Assembly: GCF_002101335.1 (NCBI RefSeq)
Contig: NZ_CP020773.1
Coordinates: 1,302,001-1,366,000 of the forward strand
Direction of reading: 5' to 3'
Origin: Staphylococcus lutrae
GTDB taxonomy: Bacteria; Bacillota; Bacilli; Staphylococcales; Staphylococcaceae
Length of the DNA stretch: 64,000 nt
Position 1 is the first letter of the stretch, and each line of letters begins with the position of its first letter. The translations under genes were made by a program, and so were the position numbers. Under the pieces are notes generated by a model. It had not been told where the DNA came from. It did not search any database and saw only the letters and a list, made by a program, of their open reading frames with translations. This document shows, one piece after another, positions 1-13,336 of the stretch.

Positions 1-90
1 AATAACGCTCATCGCATAATCTAAAAACGATTCGCGCATCTCTTTGCTGATATTGCGTTCATTAATTCTTGATTCAGATATTTCAGCCAT
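1..90 (-). CDS. gyrA: DNA gyrase subunit A, N-terminal fragment (cut by window edge)
   Basis: Only the first 30 codons are inside the window, read leftwards from an ATG at 90–88. They translate as a typical GyrA start, with [20 protein letters not shown] visible. GyrA is the DNA-breaking and rejoining subunit of gyrase. It follows gyrB by 35 bp in the same direction, and a GGAGGA ribosome site lies just upstream of the ATG, so the two are very probably co-transcribed. The catalytic tyrosine and quinolone-resistance region lie outside the window. Confidence 0.95.
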   Translation of the reverse strand, partial: MAEISESRINERNISKEMRESFLDYAMSVI

Positions 91-125
91 CAAGATATCC
101 TCCTTCTCATTTCCCAATTCTCATT

Positions 126-3182
<3,057 letters not shown>

Positions 3183-3186
<4 letters not shown>

Positions 3187-3422
3187 TGCTCACCGAATTT
3201 GATAATATACGAACCGACTTCAGGAATTTCTAACTGATCTCCGTCTTGCAATTTCTTACCACGACGGTTCTCCAATTCGCCATTTAAGAAAACCTCATGT
3301 TCACTTAAGAACCATTTTGCTTGGCCACCAGATTCAATGATGCCTTCATAATTTAAAAATTGTCCTAAAGTTAGTGCGCCATCAACAATGACTTGCTCAG
3401 CCAAATTCATCACTCCATTCAT
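3183..3422 (-). CDS. yaaA: S4-domain RNA-binding protein YaaA
   Basis: A 79-aa protein consisting almost entirely of an S4 RNA-binding fold. Visible hallmarks are [19 protein letters not shown] and [16 protein letters not shown]. It sits between dnaN and recF as in most Firmicutes and overlaps recF by 4 bp. A ribosome-assembly role has been suggested for the family; nothing in the sequence adds to that. Start: the ATG at 3422 has AGGTGA upstream. A second in-frame ATG four codons later (3410) is possible, because close homologues begin near there. Confidence 0.9.
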
Positions 3423-3493
3423 ATTTGCTCACCTATACATTATACATTTTTATAATGAAAATTTCATTCTCTAGAAAGGATTTTCCTTCTAAA

Positions 3494-3509
3494 AGTTTCA
3501 TGTGGAACG
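3494..3509 (-). promoter_or_regulatory. Candidate parS site (ParB-binding palindrome)
   Basis: On the minus strand this reads CGTTCCACATGAAACT. It matches the Firmicute parS consensus TGTTCCACGTGAAACA at 13 of 16 positions, and two of the three mismatches are the terminal bases. It lies in non-coding DNA between yaaA and the DsbA-like gene, near oriC, where parS sites are expected. parB and noc are both in this window. Binding is inferred. Confidence 0.5.
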
Positions 3510-3530
3510 TTTCAGTCCCATCACTTTTAT

Positions 3531-4220
3531 TTATTGGTCAAGTGCACGATCGATTTCTTTATCTATAGCTTCAACATCAGTCGTATCAGCGACACGTTTA
3601 CCATTGATAAACAGAGAAGGCACTTCTGGTACATTAAACTTTTTCGCTAACGCGTGATCTTGTTGTGCATGGTCAGCAATCTCACCTGTTTTTTTGCGAT
3701 AAGCTGAGATGATTTGTTGACGCTGTTTATCAGTGATGTTTAATTTTTGTAGCTGCTCTTGAATGAGCGCATCTGTTAGCCAATGTTGTTGTCCTACGGC
3801 ATCTTTATTTTTAGGTTGCGCTTGATAGAGCAGATGATGGAATGTCCAATATTGTTCAGATGCATATTGATTGACCGCAAGTGCTGCTTTTGCACCAAGT
3901 ACAGACTCTTCACCGTGTATTAATACATTGACATAGCGAAATTCCACTTTGTCATTATTGATATACTTTTTTTCTAATTCTGGTTTAATATGACGTTCAA
4001 AGTCCCCACAATATGGGCATTTATAATCACCGAATTCAACAAGTAACACTTTTTGACCTTTTTTTCCTTGTACGGGTTGTGACTGAGTCTCTGTTGCGAG
4101 CTGTGATTCAACGAGCTTATTATTTTTAGGTTTCTGGTTAAGAAAAGCGAGGCTTATAATGATAAGTGCAATGACCCCTACAACGGTCAATGAAATCATC
4201 CAAATCTTTTTCTTTGTCAT
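3531..4220 (-). CDS. Membrane-anchored DsbA/BdbD-like thiol oxidoreductase
   Basis: A 229-aa protein with one N-terminal membrane segment (residues about 7–27) followed by a DsbA-type thioredoxin fold. The active site is KCPYCG near residue 70, and the cis-proline region EVPSLFINGK is near residue 198. The family forms or rearranges disulfides in extracytoplasmic proteins; which substrate it serves is not visible. It is inserted between dnaN and yaaA, which are normally neighbours in staphylococci. A strong terminator separates it from dnaN, so it probably has its own promoter. No partner quinone reductase (BdbC/DsbB) lies nearby. Confidence 0.85.
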   Translation of the reverse strand: MTKKKIWMISLTVVGVIALIIISLAFLNQKPKNNKLVESQLATETQSQPVQGKKGQKVLLVEFGDYKCPYCGDFERHIKPELEKKYINNDKVEFRYVNVLIHGEESVLGAKAALAVNQYASEQYWTFHHLLYQAQPKNKDAVGQQHWLTDALIQEQLQKLNITDKQRQQIISAYRKKTGEIADHAQQDHALAKKFNVPEVPSLFINGKRVADTTDVEAIDKEIDRALDQ

Positions 4221-4316
4221 GTATTTCCCTCCGTTCTTTATAACATAATTATACTAAAATTTAGCTACTTTGAATATTACACGTGTAACTGCGACAAATG
4301 ACTTTAAAAAGCATAT

Positions 4317-4352
4317 AAAAAAGCAGTTGCGAAATAATTACAACTGCTTTTT
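4317..4352 (-). terminator. Intrinsic terminator after dnaN
   Basis: Inverted repeat AAAGCAGTTG / CAACTGCTTT with A- and T-rich flanks, located 12 bp beyond the dnaN stop. It can act in either direction. It isolates dnaN from the downstream DsbA-like gene. Confidence 0.85.
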
Positions 4353-4364
4353 GTACATCTCATT

Positions 4365-5498
4365 TTAGTAAGTTCTGATTGGTAAGATAAGTTGTATTAC
4401 TGTGTCGTCATTTTGCGGTTTTAGTATAAATGGCTTCATCGTACCAAAAAATTCAACTTCAACGTTCTCATTATCGATAGCTTTTAGTGCATCCATCATA
4501 TATTTTGAGTTGAAAGAGATTTTTAAATGATTGCCTTCAACATCCTTAGCTGTTACTTCTTCTTTTACAGTACCGATTTCTGGAGACGTAGAAGAGAGTT
4601 CGACTCTATCTTCTCCTGTACTGAGCTTAATCACGTTATTACCCCCTTCACGTGCAAGGAGTGATGCACGATCAATAGCATGATAAAATTCGGAATTATC
4701 GAGCCCCAATTTTGTTTCATAGTTCTCAGGGAATAAACGAGACGTATCAGGATAATGACCTTCGAGTAATCTTGAAATGAAGTTAATATGATTGACACGG
4801 AATAAGACCTGATTAGATGCAAAGAAAATGTCAATATAAGCATCACTGTCCGTCATAATTTTATTTAATTCGGCTAATGCCTTTCCTGGAATAATGACAT
4901 TTTTATCTTCAATCTCTTCTTCAAGCTTTAATTTTCTTACAGCCAAGCGGTGTGAATCCGTTGCTGTGCATATTAATTCATTTTGTTGTATAAGCCAGTT
5001 AACCCCCGTTAGGACAGGTCGTGTTTCTGAGGTGGACACCGCAAAATTAGTTTGTGCAATAATATTTTTTAGCACTTTTACCGGCAATTGTAACGCATCA
5101 TCACTAGAAACTTGTGGTAATAATGGATACTGGTCAGGATCAAGACCACTTAGATTAAATTCTGAATGTGCTGAGGTAATTAATGTTTGAAATTGTTCAT
5201 TTGTTGATAATTTAACTTCTTTACCTGGTAGTTTTTTAATAATATCAACAAAGAATCGCCCTGGTAAGACGACTGATCCAAGTTCATTAACTGTTACAAT
5301 TGTTTCACCTTCTACTTGGTTTGGAATTGTTATTTCAATGGATATCTCTGAATCTGAACCTGTTAATATAATACCTGCTTGGGTTGCTTCAATTTTTATC
5401 CCCGTTAAAATAGGTAAAGTCGCTCTTGGGGAAATCGCTTTTAATGTATCATTTAATTGAGTGATAAAATAATCTCTTTGAATAGAAAACTCCATCAT
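4365..5498 (-). CDS. dnaN: DNA polymerase III beta sliding clamp
   Basis: Ring-shaped processivity clamp of the replicative polymerase. The 377-aa length equals the S. aureus protein. Visible family landmarks include TLPILTGIKIEA, SEFNLSGLDPDQYP, TDSHRLAVRKL and the C-terminal LPIRTY. It lies after dnaA on the same strand, separated by a 175-bp stretch with DnaA boxes. It starts MMEFSIQRDYF, as homologues do. Confidence 0.98.
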   Translation of the reverse strand: MMEFSIQRDYFITQLNDTLKAISPRATLPILTGIKIEATQAGIILTGSDSEISIEITIPNQVEGETIVTVNELGSVVLPGRFFVDIIKKLPGKEVKLSTNEQFQTLITSAHSEFNLSGLDPDQYPLLPQVSSDDALQLPVKVLKNIIAQTNFAVSTSETRPVLTGVNWLIQQNELICTATDSHRLAVRKLKLEEEIEDKNVIIPGKALAELNKIMTDSDAYIDIFFASNQVLFRVNHINFISRLLEGHYPDTSRLFPENYETKLGLDNSEFYHAIDRASLLAREGGNNVIKLSTGEDRVELSSTSPEIGTVKEEVTAKDVEGNHLKISFNSKYMMDALKAIDNENVEVEFFGTMKPFILKPQNDDTVIQLILPIRTY

Positions 5499-5673
5499 TC
5501 TATAAACTCCTTTCAGTCGTTTATATAGTTATATAATTATTATTAAAAATAGTAATCATAGTCATAGGTGCTGTGGATTAGTGGATAACTCAAAAAAATA
5601 CTGATGATAACAGCTTGTACACATGTGGATAACCTGTGTATGGTGTGTACAACTTTTCCTCATTATCCACAAA
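5499..5673. other. oriC, dnaA–dnaN arm: DnaA boxes and AT-rich unwinding candidate
   Basis: Boxes matching or close to TTATCCACA lie at 5572–5580, 5580–5588, 5624–5632 (exact, inverted) and 5663–5671 (exact). A very AT-rich tract at about 5519–5560 sits on the dnaN side and includes TATTATTAAAAATAGTAATC. In Bacillus the unwinding element lies in this same dnaA–dnaN gap, so this tract is the likely unwinding site. That placement is by analogy. Confidence 0.8.
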
Positions 5674-7017
5674 TCAACTTCGAATCTCTTTTTCTAAATT
5701 CTCGATTTCTTGTCGCAATGTTGCATCGTTTTCGATATCTTTTTTTATTTTATCATGGGCATGGATGACTGTTGTATGATCGCGTCCTCCAAATTCTTCA
5801 CCGATTTTAGGAAGTGAAAAGTCTGTTAATTCACGAGACAAATACATTGCGATTTGTCGAGGATATGCAATAGATTTTGTTCTTTTCTTCGCTACAAAAT
5901 CTTCAATGCGTACACTATAGTATTCACCTACAACCTTTTGAATATCTTGGATGGTTATTTTTTTGCTTTTAGTCACCTGAATGATGTCTTTTAATGCATC
6001 AGCAGTTAACTCGGTTGTGATGGGTTTTCCTTGAAGTTTTGAATATGCTAAAACGCGTGTCAAAGCCCCTTCAAGTTCACGAATATTTGTTTGAATTTGG
6101 TTGGCAATGTAAGTTAAAGATTCAATTGGAATATCAAGGTTTTCTTCTTCCGTTTTCTTTTGTAAGATGGCCATTCGTGTTTCGAAATCAGGTGGTGTGA
6201 TGTCAACGATAAGTCCCCACTGGAAGCGAGATTTTAAACGTTCTTCTAAAGTAGAAATTTCTTTTGGTGGACGGTCACTTGATATGACGATTTGCTTCTT
6301 GTTTTGATGTAAATCATTGAAGGTATGGAAGAATTCTTCTTGCGTTTGTTCTTTCTTTTGAATGAATTGAATATCATCAATTAACAAAACATCAATGTTA
6401 CGGTATTTTTCACGGAATGACTCAGTATCGTTATTCCGAATGGATTGAATGAATTCATTCGTAAACTTTTCACTGGATGTATAAAGGACTTTAGCACTTG
6501 GATTATTTTCTAAAACATAATGTCCAATCGCATGCATCAAATGTGTTTTCCCTAAACCTACGCCACCATAGATGAAAAGTGGATTATAGGCATTTGCTGG
6601 AGATTCTGCGACAGCAAGACTCGCAGCATGAGGGAAACGATTACCAGGTCCAATGACAAACGTTTCAAAAGTGTTGTTTGTATTGAACTGCTCACCAGAC
6701 ACAACGTTATCAACAGCCGGTGTTTGTGCGGGTTGATTCGATGATGAAGTGAGATTAAGTTCTTGTAAATCTTCTTCTGCAATGAACTTAATTCGAGCGA
6801 GTTGTCGTCCTGTAACGGCCTCTAAAAACTGCTTGATGAGATCGGTATAGTTGGTCTTGAGCCAATTCGCGATAAAGGGTTGTGCCGCGATGACAACAGC
6901 TTCTTCATCAGATAGAGTGTAGAGCGTTGTGTCTTTGAGCCAAGTGTCGTATGAAACATTAGTGACGTTTTCTTTACATAAGTTGAGAACGTTTTCCCAA
7001 ATTTCTTGTTCTGACAT
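5674..7017 (-). CDS. dnaA: Chromosomal replication initiator DnaA
   Basis: AAA+ initiator that binds DnaA boxes and opens oriC. Domain III shows Walker [10 protein letters not shown] and Walker [10 protein letters not shown]. Domain IV carries the DNA-binding signature [15 protein letters not shown]. An ATG four codons further upstream (7029) is open, but 7017 gives [11 protein letters not shown], which matches other staphylococcal starts, and has GGAG six bases before it. The gene is flanked on both sides by DnaA-box clusters, allowing autoregulation. Confidence 0.97.
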   Translation of the reverse strand: MSEQEIWENVLNLCKENVTNVSYDTWLKDTTLYTLSDEEAVVIAAQPFIANWLKTNYTDLIKQFLEAVTGRQLARIKFIAEEDLQELNLTSSSNQPAQTPAVDNVVSGEQFNTNNTFETFVIGPGNRFPHAASLAVAESPANAYNPLFIYGGVGLGKTHLMHAIGHYVLENNPSAKVLYTSSEKFTNEFIQSIRNNDTESFREKYRNIDVLLIDDIQFIQKKEQTQEEFFHTFNDLHQNKKQIVISSDRPPKEISTLEERLKSRFQWGLIVDITPPDFETRMAILQKKTEEENLDIPIESLTYIANQIQTNIRELEGALTRVLAYSKLQGKPITTELTADALKDIIQVTKSKKITIQDIQKVVGEYYSVRIEDFVAKKRTKSIAYPRQIAMYLSRELTDFSLPKIGEEFGGRDHTTVIHAHDKIKKDIENDATLRQEIENLEKEIRS

Positions 7018-7029
7018 GTTAAACTCCAT

Positions 7030-7562
7030 CTTCCTAAGTAAAAATTTTTGTTATACACAGTATCCCCATAATATGATTCATTTTAATCACAGGGTGTTAA
7101 CAATTATCCACAACTTAATCACAATCTGTGGATGAATCGCAGTTCATTGTGAGTTATTCACAACTATTTTATGATTATTACATAGTATTTGTGCTATGTA
7201 AAATAAGGGATGAGACCACTTATCCACACAATTATACTTTTTCACATAGGTCCCTGTCAAACGGGTGTGAATATGTTGTTATCATCGATAGTAACTTGTG
7301 CACATTGGAATGTTATCCACAATTTTAAACACTCATGCTGTGAATAAGTGGACAACTTTTTAAACATTGTGATAAGAATTATAAAAAAACAGGCTTGATT
7401 TACAGTGATGATTTTGTTATATTGTAGTAGTTGCTTGAAATGTAGACATTTCATTTTAGTAGAGATACATCGATTTTGAACATATTAAAAATGAAATTAA
7501 CTTAATTTATCTATAATGACGCATATTAGATAATTGAATGATTGAAGATGGAGGTGTTTTGC
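7030..7562. other. oriC, dnaA–rpmH arm: DnaA-box cluster
   Basis: This 533-bp non-coding region between divergent dnaA and rpmH holds exact TTATCCACA boxes at 7104–7112, 7220–7228 and 7313–7321. Close variants lie at 7127–7135 (inverted), 7154–7162 and 7339–7347 (inverted). It also contains the divergent promoters of dnaA and rpmH. The layout matches the incAB side of bipartite Bacillus-type origins. Confidence 0.9.
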
Positions 7563-7700
7563 ATGGTAAAACGTACTTATCAACCAAATAAACGTAAACA
7601 TAGTAAAGTTCATGGTTTTAGAAAACGTATGAGCACTAAAAACGGCCGTAAAGTTTTAGCTCGTCGTCGTCGTAAAGGTCGTAAAGTTTTATCAGCATAA
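7563..7700 (+). CDS. rpmH: 50S ribosomal protein L34
   Basis: A 45-aa very basic protein running from [19 protein letters not shown] to [12 protein letters not shown], full length for L34. GGAGG precedes the ATG by seven bases. It is the first gene on the plus-strand side of oriC and is followed by a terminator before rnpA. Confidence 0.98.
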
Positions 7701-7731
7701 GATCACTGACTCATTCAGTGATCTTTTTTTT
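7701..7731 (+). terminator. Intrinsic terminator after rpmH
   Basis: GATCACTGA – ctca – TTCAGTGATC followed by a run of eight T, starting immediately after the rpmH stop codon. Confidence 0.95.
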
Positions 7732-7830
7732 GAATAAATGATCATCGAATAGTTGATTTTTTGTCGTGGATTGCAGATCGATGTCTCATTTTGTTGTTTT
7801 GGTATTTTGAAGAAAGACGAGTGATATCAC

Positions 7831-8178
7831 ATGGAAAAAGCATATCGGATTAAAAAAAATGCTGATTTTCAATTGATTTATCGAAAAGGAAAATCGGTAG
7901 CTAATCGTCAATTTGTCGTCTATACTTATGAATCACAACATATGACACACTTTAGATTAGGAATCAGTGTTTCTAAAAAAATAGGAAATGCAGTGACGAG
8001 AAATCGTATTAAACGAAGTATACGAGAGTGTTTCAAAGTGCATAAAGCAGACTTTTTACCCAAAGATATAATTGTCATCGCGAGATTTCCAACTAAGACA
8101 ATGTCGACGCAAGAGATTCAGAAAAGTTTAGAGCATGTATTAAAAATTGCGAAAGTCTTTAACAAACGAATAAAGTAG
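7831..8178 (+). CDS. rnpA: Ribonuclease P protein component
   Basis: The 115-aa protein cofactor of RNase P, which trims tRNA 5' ends. It begins MEKAYRIKKNADFQLIYRKG and has the family signature RNRIKRSIRECF near residue 53. Conserved order rpmH–rnpA. A 14-bp perfect inverted repeat without a T-tract follows the stop. Confidence 0.97.
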   Translation: MEKAYRIKKNADFQLIYRKGKSVANRQFVVYTYESQHMTHFRLGISVSKKIGNAVTRNRIKRSIRECFKVHKADFLPKDIIVIARFPTKTMSTQEIQKSLEHVLKIAKVFNKRIK

Positions 8179-8186
8179 CGCTATTT

Positions 8187-8224
8187 AGACTTCGGTTTGT
8201 GTGACTTCAGACAAACCGAAGTCT
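8187..8224 (+). repeat. 14-bp perfect inverted repeat after rnpA
   Basis: AGACTTCGGTTTGT and ACAAACCGAAGTCT are separated by ten bases and begin 9 bp after the rnpA stop. There is no T-tract on either side, so it is not a textbook intrinsic terminator. It could be an RNA processing or stability hairpin between rnpA and mnmE. Confidence 0.8.
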
Positions 8225-8353
8225 AACTTCTAAGCGGGATAAAGATACGTAAGATGTGGATGCAAGGCATGTAAAGACAAGGCATTCGCAATCCTAAGGG
8301 AAACATTTTACAATATTGAAAGAACTATTTGCGTCAAAGGAGGTACGTGAATC

Positions 8354-9736
8354 GTGGAACAACTTGATACAATCACAAGTATTTCAACACCGATGGGGGA
8401 AGGGGCCATTGGTATTGTCCGTTTATCCGGGCATGATGCTGTTGAAATTGCAGATTATTTATATAGAGGGAAACAGTCATTAAAGGATGTCCCGACACAT
8501 ACAATTAATTATGGCCATATTATTGATCCAGAAACCGGAGAAGTGGTGGAAGAGGTTATGGTGTCTATTTTACGCGCACCGCGGACGTTTACACGTGAAG
8601 ATATTGTTGAAATCAACTGTCACGGTGGAATTTTAACCATTAATCGGGTTCTAGAATTGACGATGACGCATGGTGCACGCATGGCCGAACCAGGGGAATA
8701 CACAAAACGTGCATTTTTAAATGGTCGTATCGATTTATCACAAGCTGAAGCGGTGATGGATTTTATACGTTCTAAGACGGATCGTGCTTCAAAAGTAGCG
8801 ATGAATCAACTTGAAGGACGTTTGAGTGATTTGATTAAACATCAACGGCAATTGATTTTAGAAATTTTAGCGCAAGTGGAAGTGAACATTGATTACCCAG
8901 AATATGACGATGTAGAAGATGCGACTACGGATTTTTTACTAGAGCGTGCGCGAGAAATTAAGCAAGATATTGATAAATTATTAGATACAGGCGTGCAAGG
9001 TAAAATCATGCGAGAAGGCTTATCGACGGTTATTGTAGGTAAACCGAATGTTGGAAAGTCGTCTATGCTGAATACGTTAATCCAGGACAATAAAGCCATC
9101 GTTACAGAGATTGCGGGTACGACACGCGATGTGTTGGAAGAGTACGTCAATGTACGTGGTGTGCCATTAAGACTGATTGATACGGCTGGCATTCGTGAAA
9201 CTGAGGACATTGTGGAACGTATCGGTGTGGAACGTTCACGTAAAGCGCTCAGCCAAGCAGACTTGATTTTATTTGTATTGAACTATAATGAAGTTTTAAC
9301 CGAAGATGATCGTAAATTATATGAAGTCATTAAAAATGAAGATGTGATTGTCATCATTAATAAAACAGATTTAGAGCAGCGTATCGATCTTGCAGAAGTT
9401 GAGTCAATGGTAGGAGATATGCCCATCATTCAGACCTCTATGCATGCGCAAGAAGGCATCGATGAGCTAGAGATTCAAATTCGTGATTTATTCTTTGGTG
9501 GTGAAGTGCAAAGTCAAGATATGACTTATGTTTCTAATTCGCGGCACATTGCATTGTTAAAGCAAGCGAAACACACGATTCAAGATGCGATTGATGCAGC
9601 TGAAATAGGTGTGCCAATGGATATGGTACAGATCGATTTGACACGGACATGGGAGATTTTAGGTGAGATTATAGGTGAATCAGCAAGTGAGGAGTTAATC
9701 AATCAACTGTTTAGTCAATTTTGTTTAGGAAAATAA
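8354..9736 (+). CDS. mnmE: tRNA modification GTPase MnmE
   Basis: Works with MnmG to modify the wobble uridine of several tRNAs. The 460-aa product starts at a GTG with AAAGGAGG upstream. It has the N-terminal tetrahydrofolate-binding part, a GTPase domain with GKPNVGKSS and [10 protein letters not shown], and the C-terminal FCLGK whose cysteine is required by the family. It is followed directly by mnmG, as usual. Confidence 0.97.
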   Translation: MEQLDTITSISTPMGEGAIGIVRLSGHDAVEIADYLYRGKQSLKDVPTHTINYGHIIDPETGEVVEEVMVSILRAPRTFTREDIVEINCHGGILTINRVLELTMTHGARMAEPGEYTKRAFLNGRIDLSQAEAVMDFIRSKTDRASKVAMNQLEGRLSDLIKHQRQLILEILAQVEVNIDYPEYDDVEDATTDFLLERAREIKQDIDKLLDTGVQGKIMREGLSTVIVGKPNVGKSSMLNTLIQDNKAIVTEIAGTTRDVLEEYVNVRGVPLRLIDTAGIRETEDIVERIGVERSRKALSQADLILFVLNYNEVLTEDDRKLYEVIKNEDVIVIINKTDLEQRIDLAEVESMVGDMPIIQTSMHAQEGIDELEIQIRDLFFGGEVQSQDMTYVSNSRHIALLKQAKHTIQDAIDAAEIGVPMDMVQIDLTRTWEILGEIIGESASEELINQLFSQFCLGK

Positions 9737-9754
9737 TTATTGGAGGTCAATGAA

Positions 9755-11629
9755 ATGGTGAAATCATTTGATGTGATTGTAGTAGGAGCTGGGCATTCTG
9801 GTATTGAAGCAGGCCTCGCATCTGCAAGACGTGGTGCACGTACGCTCATGCTTACAATCAATTTAGACAATATCGCATTTATGCCGTGTAACCCATCAGT
9901 TGGGGGCCCCGCTAAAGGTATCGTTGTGCGCGAAATTGATGCACTAGGTGGACAAATGGCGAAAACTATTGATAAGACACATATTCAAATGCGTATGTTG
10001 AATACAGGGAAAGGGCCTGCTGTTCGTGCTTTACGTGCCCAAGCGGACAAAGTCCTTTATCAACAAGAAATGAAACGTGTGTTAGAAAATGAACCGAACC
10101 TAGAAGTGATGCAAGGTATGGTAGACGAACTTATTATTGAAGATAACGAAGTTAAAGGTGTACGCACGAATATTGGTACAGAATATCGTGCGAAAGCGGT
10201 TATTTTGACGACAGGTACATTTTTACGTGGTGAAATTATTTTAGGGAATATTAAATATTCAAGTGGTCCGAACCATCAATTGCCTTCTATTACATTGGCA
10301 GATCATTTACGTGAACTCGGTTTCGAAGTTGTCCGTTTTAAAACAGGGACGCCCCCACGTGTGAATGCTAAGACGATTGATTACAGCAAAACAGAAATTC
10401 AACCCGGCGATGAGATTGGGCGTGCTTTCAGTTATGAAACAACAGAATATATTTTAGACCAACTGCCCTGTTGGTTGACGTATACGAACGGAGAGACGCA
10501 TCGAGTGATTGATGACAATCTACATTTGTCGGCGATGTATTCCGGTATGATTAAAGGAACGGGTCCACGTTATTGTCCATCTATTGAAGATAAGTTTGTT
10601 CGTTTTAATGATAAGCCGAGACACCAACTTTTCCTTGAACCAGAAGGGCGTAATACGCTTGAAGTATACGTACAAGGCCTGTCTACGAGTTTACCGGAAG
10701 CAGTGCAACGTGAAATGTTGGCTACGATTCCAGGATTAGAAAAGGCGGATATGATGCGCGCGGGTTATGCGATTGAGTATGATGCTTTAGTTCCAACACA
10801 ATTATGGCCAACGTTAGAGACAAAAATGATTAAAAATCTATATACAGCCGGTCAAATCAACGGAACATCTGGATACGAAGAAGCAGCAGGTCAAGGTTTA
10901 ATGGCAGGAATTAACGCAGCAGCACGCGTTCTTGGTAAGGAAGAAACGATTCTGCGTCGCTCGGAAGCCTACATTGGTGTGTTGATAGATGACTTAGTGA
11001 CCAAAGGGACGAATGAGCCTTATCGTTTATTGACATCTCGTGCCGAATATCGTTTGCTGTTACGTCATGATAATGCGGATTTAAGGCTAACTGACTTGGG
11101 TTATGAATTAGGACTGATTTCAGAAACACGCTATGAACAATTCAACACGAAACGTCAACAAATTCGTGATGAATTAGAACGGCTAGAACAAATTCGTATT
11201 AAGCCGAGTGAACGTGTTCAACAAATCATTGAAGAAAAAGGGGGGGCACGTCTTAAAGATGGTATTTTAGCAAAAGAACTTTTGCGTCGTCCAGAAATGA
11301 CTTATGCGACGATTATAGACATTTTAGAAGAAATACACCAACTCCCTGCAGATGTTGAAGAACAAGTAGAGATTCAAACAAAATATGAAGGTTATATCAA
11401 TAAATCATTACAACAAGTCGATAAAGTGAAACGAATGGAACAGAAAAAAATACCGGAAAATCTTGATTATAGTAAAATCGATAGTTTGGCGACTGAAGCA
11501 CGTGAAAAATTAAGCGAAGTTAAGCCTTTAAATATTGCACAAGCTTCACGCATTTCTGGTGTCAACCCCGCAGACATCTCGATTTTATTAATCTATTTAG
11601 AACAAGGTAAAATTCAAAGGGTGAAATAA
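9755..11629 (+). CDS. mnmG: tRNA uridine 5-carboxymethylaminomethyl modification enzyme MnmG
   Basis: FAD-dependent partner of MnmE. The 624-aa protein has the dinucleotide-binding [19 protein letters not shown], the family signature [13 protein letters not shown] near residue 45 and a C-terminal helical region ending [14 protein letters not shown]. The frame is open five codons upstream to a TTG. The ATG at 9755 with GGAGG eight bases before it matches homologues and is preferred. rsmG starts at the very next base after its stop. Confidence 0.97.
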   Translation: MVKSFDVIVVGAGHSGIEAGLASARRGARTLMLTINLDNIAFMPCNPSVGGPAKGIVVREIDALGGQMAKTIDKTHIQMRMLNTGKGPAVRALRAQADKVLYQQEMKRVLENEPNLEVMQGMVDELIIEDNEVKGVRTNIGTEYRAKAVILTTGTFLRGEIILGNIKYSSGPNHQLPSITLADHLRELGFEVVRFKTGTPPRVNAKTIDYSKTEIQPGDEIGRAFSYETTEYILDQLPCWLTYTNGETHRVIDDNLHLSAMYSGMIKGTGPRYCPSIEDKFVRFNDKPRHQLFLEPEGRNTLEVYVQGLSTSLPEAVQREMLATIPGLEKADMMRAGYAIEYDALVPTQLWPTLETKMIKNLYTAGQINGTSGYEEAAGQGLMAGINAAARVLGKEETILRRSEAYIGVLIDDLVTKGTNEPYRLLTSRAEYRLLLRHDNADLRLTDLGYELGLISETRYEQFNTKRQQIRDELERLEQIRIKPSERVQQIIEEKGGARLKDGILAKELLRRPEMTYATIIDILEEIHQLPADVEEQVEIQTKYEGYINKSLQQVDKVKRMEQKKIPENLDYSKIDSLATEAREKLSEVKPLNIAQASRISGVNPADISILLIYLEQGKIQRVK

Positions 11630-12349
11630 ATGAGCGTAGAATGGCTAGCGACACAATTAAGTACGCATGGGATTGTATTATCAGCGCATCAAAAGCAACA
11701 ATTTGAAAAGTACTATGAAATGCTTGTAGAATGGAATGAGAAAATTAATTTAACTAGCATTACTGAAAAGCATGAGGTATACTTAAAACATTTTTATGAT
11801 TCAGTGGCGTCAAGTTTTTACTATGATTTTAATCGGACACTCCAGCTGTGCGATGTAGGGGCTGGGGCAGGTTTCCCTAGTATTCCTTTAAAAATTGTTT
11901 TCCCAGAAATTCATGTCACAATTGTTGATGCATTGAATAAGCGGATTCAATTTTTAAATCAATTGGCCGAAGCATTAGATTTGGAAGGTGTTCGTTTTGT
12001 ACACGATCGAGCAGAAACATTTGCGAAAAAAGAAGACTACCGGGCGTCTTTTGATGTTGTAACAGCAAGGGCTGTTGCCCGTATGACCGTGCTGAGTGAG
12101 CTCTGTATACCGCTCGTTAAGAAGCAAGGGATGTTCATTGCTTTGAAAGCTTCAAAAGGTCAAGAAGAGCTTGAAGAAGCCCGTTTTGCAGTCGGCGTGC
12201 TCGGTGGTCGAATTCAACAAGTCAACACGTTTGAATTGCCTGAAGAAGCGGGTGAACGCCAAGTCATTTTGATAGAAAAACGAAGCCAAACACCCAAAAA
12301 ATACCCTCGAAAACCAGGCACACCGAATAAGTCACCACTTGTTGAATAA
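11630..12349 (+). CDS. rsmG: 16S rRNA (guanine-N7)-methyltransferase RsmG
   Basis: A 239-aa SAM-dependent methyltransferase that modifies a conserved guanine of 16S rRNA. The SAM-binding motif is [15 protein letters not shown] near residue 74. It directly abuts mnmG and is followed by noc, the standard order. In other bacteria loss gives low-level streptomycin resistance; this copy looks intact. Confidence 0.96.
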   Translation: MSVEWLATQLSTHGIVLSAHQKQQFEKYYEMLVEWNEKINLTSITEKHEVYLKHFYDSVASSFYYDFNRTLQLCDVGAGAGFPSIPLKIVFPEIHVTIVDALNKRIQFLNQLAEALDLEGVRFVHDRAETFAKKEDYRASFDVVTARAVARMTVLSELCIPLVKKQGMFIALKASKGQEELEEARFAVGVLGGRIQQVNTFELPEEAGERQVILIEKRSQTPKKYPRKPGTPNKSPLVE

Positions 12350-12386
12350 AGAAGAGATTATGAAAGATTAAAGGGAGCGAATAGAC

Positions 12387-13235
12387 ATGAAGAAACCCTT
12401 TTCTAAGTTATTTGGTTTAAAAAATAAAGACGAACTATTAACAGTATCGGAAGAAGATAAAAAAGGTGTCGAGTCGATTAAGATTGAAAAAATAGTGCCC
12501 AATCGATATCAACCGCGTCAAACATTTGATACAGCTCGTATTGAAGAACTTGCAGAATCGATTCGTGCACATGGTTTATTACAACCGATTGTCGTGCGAC
12601 CGATCGAAGAAAGCATGTATGAAATCATTGCGGGTGAACGACGTTTTCGAGCGTTACAGCTTAATCAGATGACCGAGGCAGAGGTGATTATCCGCCATTT
12701 AGATGACGAAGAAACAGCGGTGGTTGCATTAATTGAAAATATTCAACGTGAAAACTTATCTGCCATAGAGGAGGCAGAGGCATACAAAAAGTTACTTGCA
12801 TTTGAAGGAATTACACAAGCAGAGTTAGCGAAGAGCGTAGGAAAGAGTCAAAGCTTTATTGCAAATAAATTAAGGTTGTTGAAACTGACACCTGTTGTTC
12901 TTGAAGCGGTGCGTGCACATCGTATTACAGAACGTCATGCACGGGCATTGGTGGGACAAACGCCTCAGTTTCAAGAAGAAATGCTCGAAGTGATCTTGAA
13001 AGAACAGTTGAATGTGAAGCAAACAGAGGAGCGGTTAAAGGAAAGTGTCGTCAAATTAAAGCAAGAGGAAAAAATCATTGCACATCCACCTGAATTTGCA
13101 CAAGACGTTTCTGAAGCACGGGATATGATTGCGGATCGTTTATTAGAAATTCGTGCGAAGGGTATTCGTTATGAGCAAAGAGAAAAAGAGCACGCAGATT
13201 ATGTTGAAATTCAAATCCGTTTATATCGAAAGTGA
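12387..13235 (+). CDS. noc: Nucleoid occlusion protein Noc
   Basis: A ParB-family CTPase/DNA-binding protein that keeps the division ring off the nucleoid. The 282-aa product has the short amphipathic N-terminus MKKPFSKLFGLK expected for membrane tethering. It also has the ParB box IIAGERRFRA and a helix-turn-helix with TQAELAKSVGKSQSFIANKL. It is distinct from the second ParB-family protein at 29925. Its position after rsmG is the standard noc location. Confidence 0.95.
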   Translation: MKKPFSKLFGLKNKDELLTVSEEDKKGVESIKIEKIVPNRYQPRQTFDTARIEELAESIRAHGLLQPIVVRPIEESMYEIIAGERRFRALQLNQMTEAEVIIRHLDDEETAVVALIENIQRENLSAIEEAEAYKKLLAFEGITQAELAKSVGKSQSFIANKLRLLKLTPVVLEAVRAHRITERHARALVGQTPQFQEEMLEVILKEQLNVKQTEERLKESVVKLKQEEKIIAHPPEFAQDVSEARDMIADRLLEIRAKGIRYEQREKEHADYVEIQIRLYRK

Positions 13236-13297
13236 GTCATTTTAGATGCACATTAAAACCAATCTTTTATAAATGTAAGAGAGTTATTTTAAATATA

Positions 13298-13336
13298 GGG
13301 AATTAGGTGATGGGATATTGCTTAATTCTCTTTTTT
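13298..13336 (+). terminator. Intrinsic terminator after noc
   Basis: GGGAATTAGG pairs with CTTAATTCTC (two G–U pairs) across a 13-base loop and is followed by six T. It lies about 60 bp after the noc stop. Confidence 0.75.

Noticed and set aside
8585..8605. parS-like CACGTGAA at mnmE codons.
   Set aside because: Only the central bases match; both outer arms fail.
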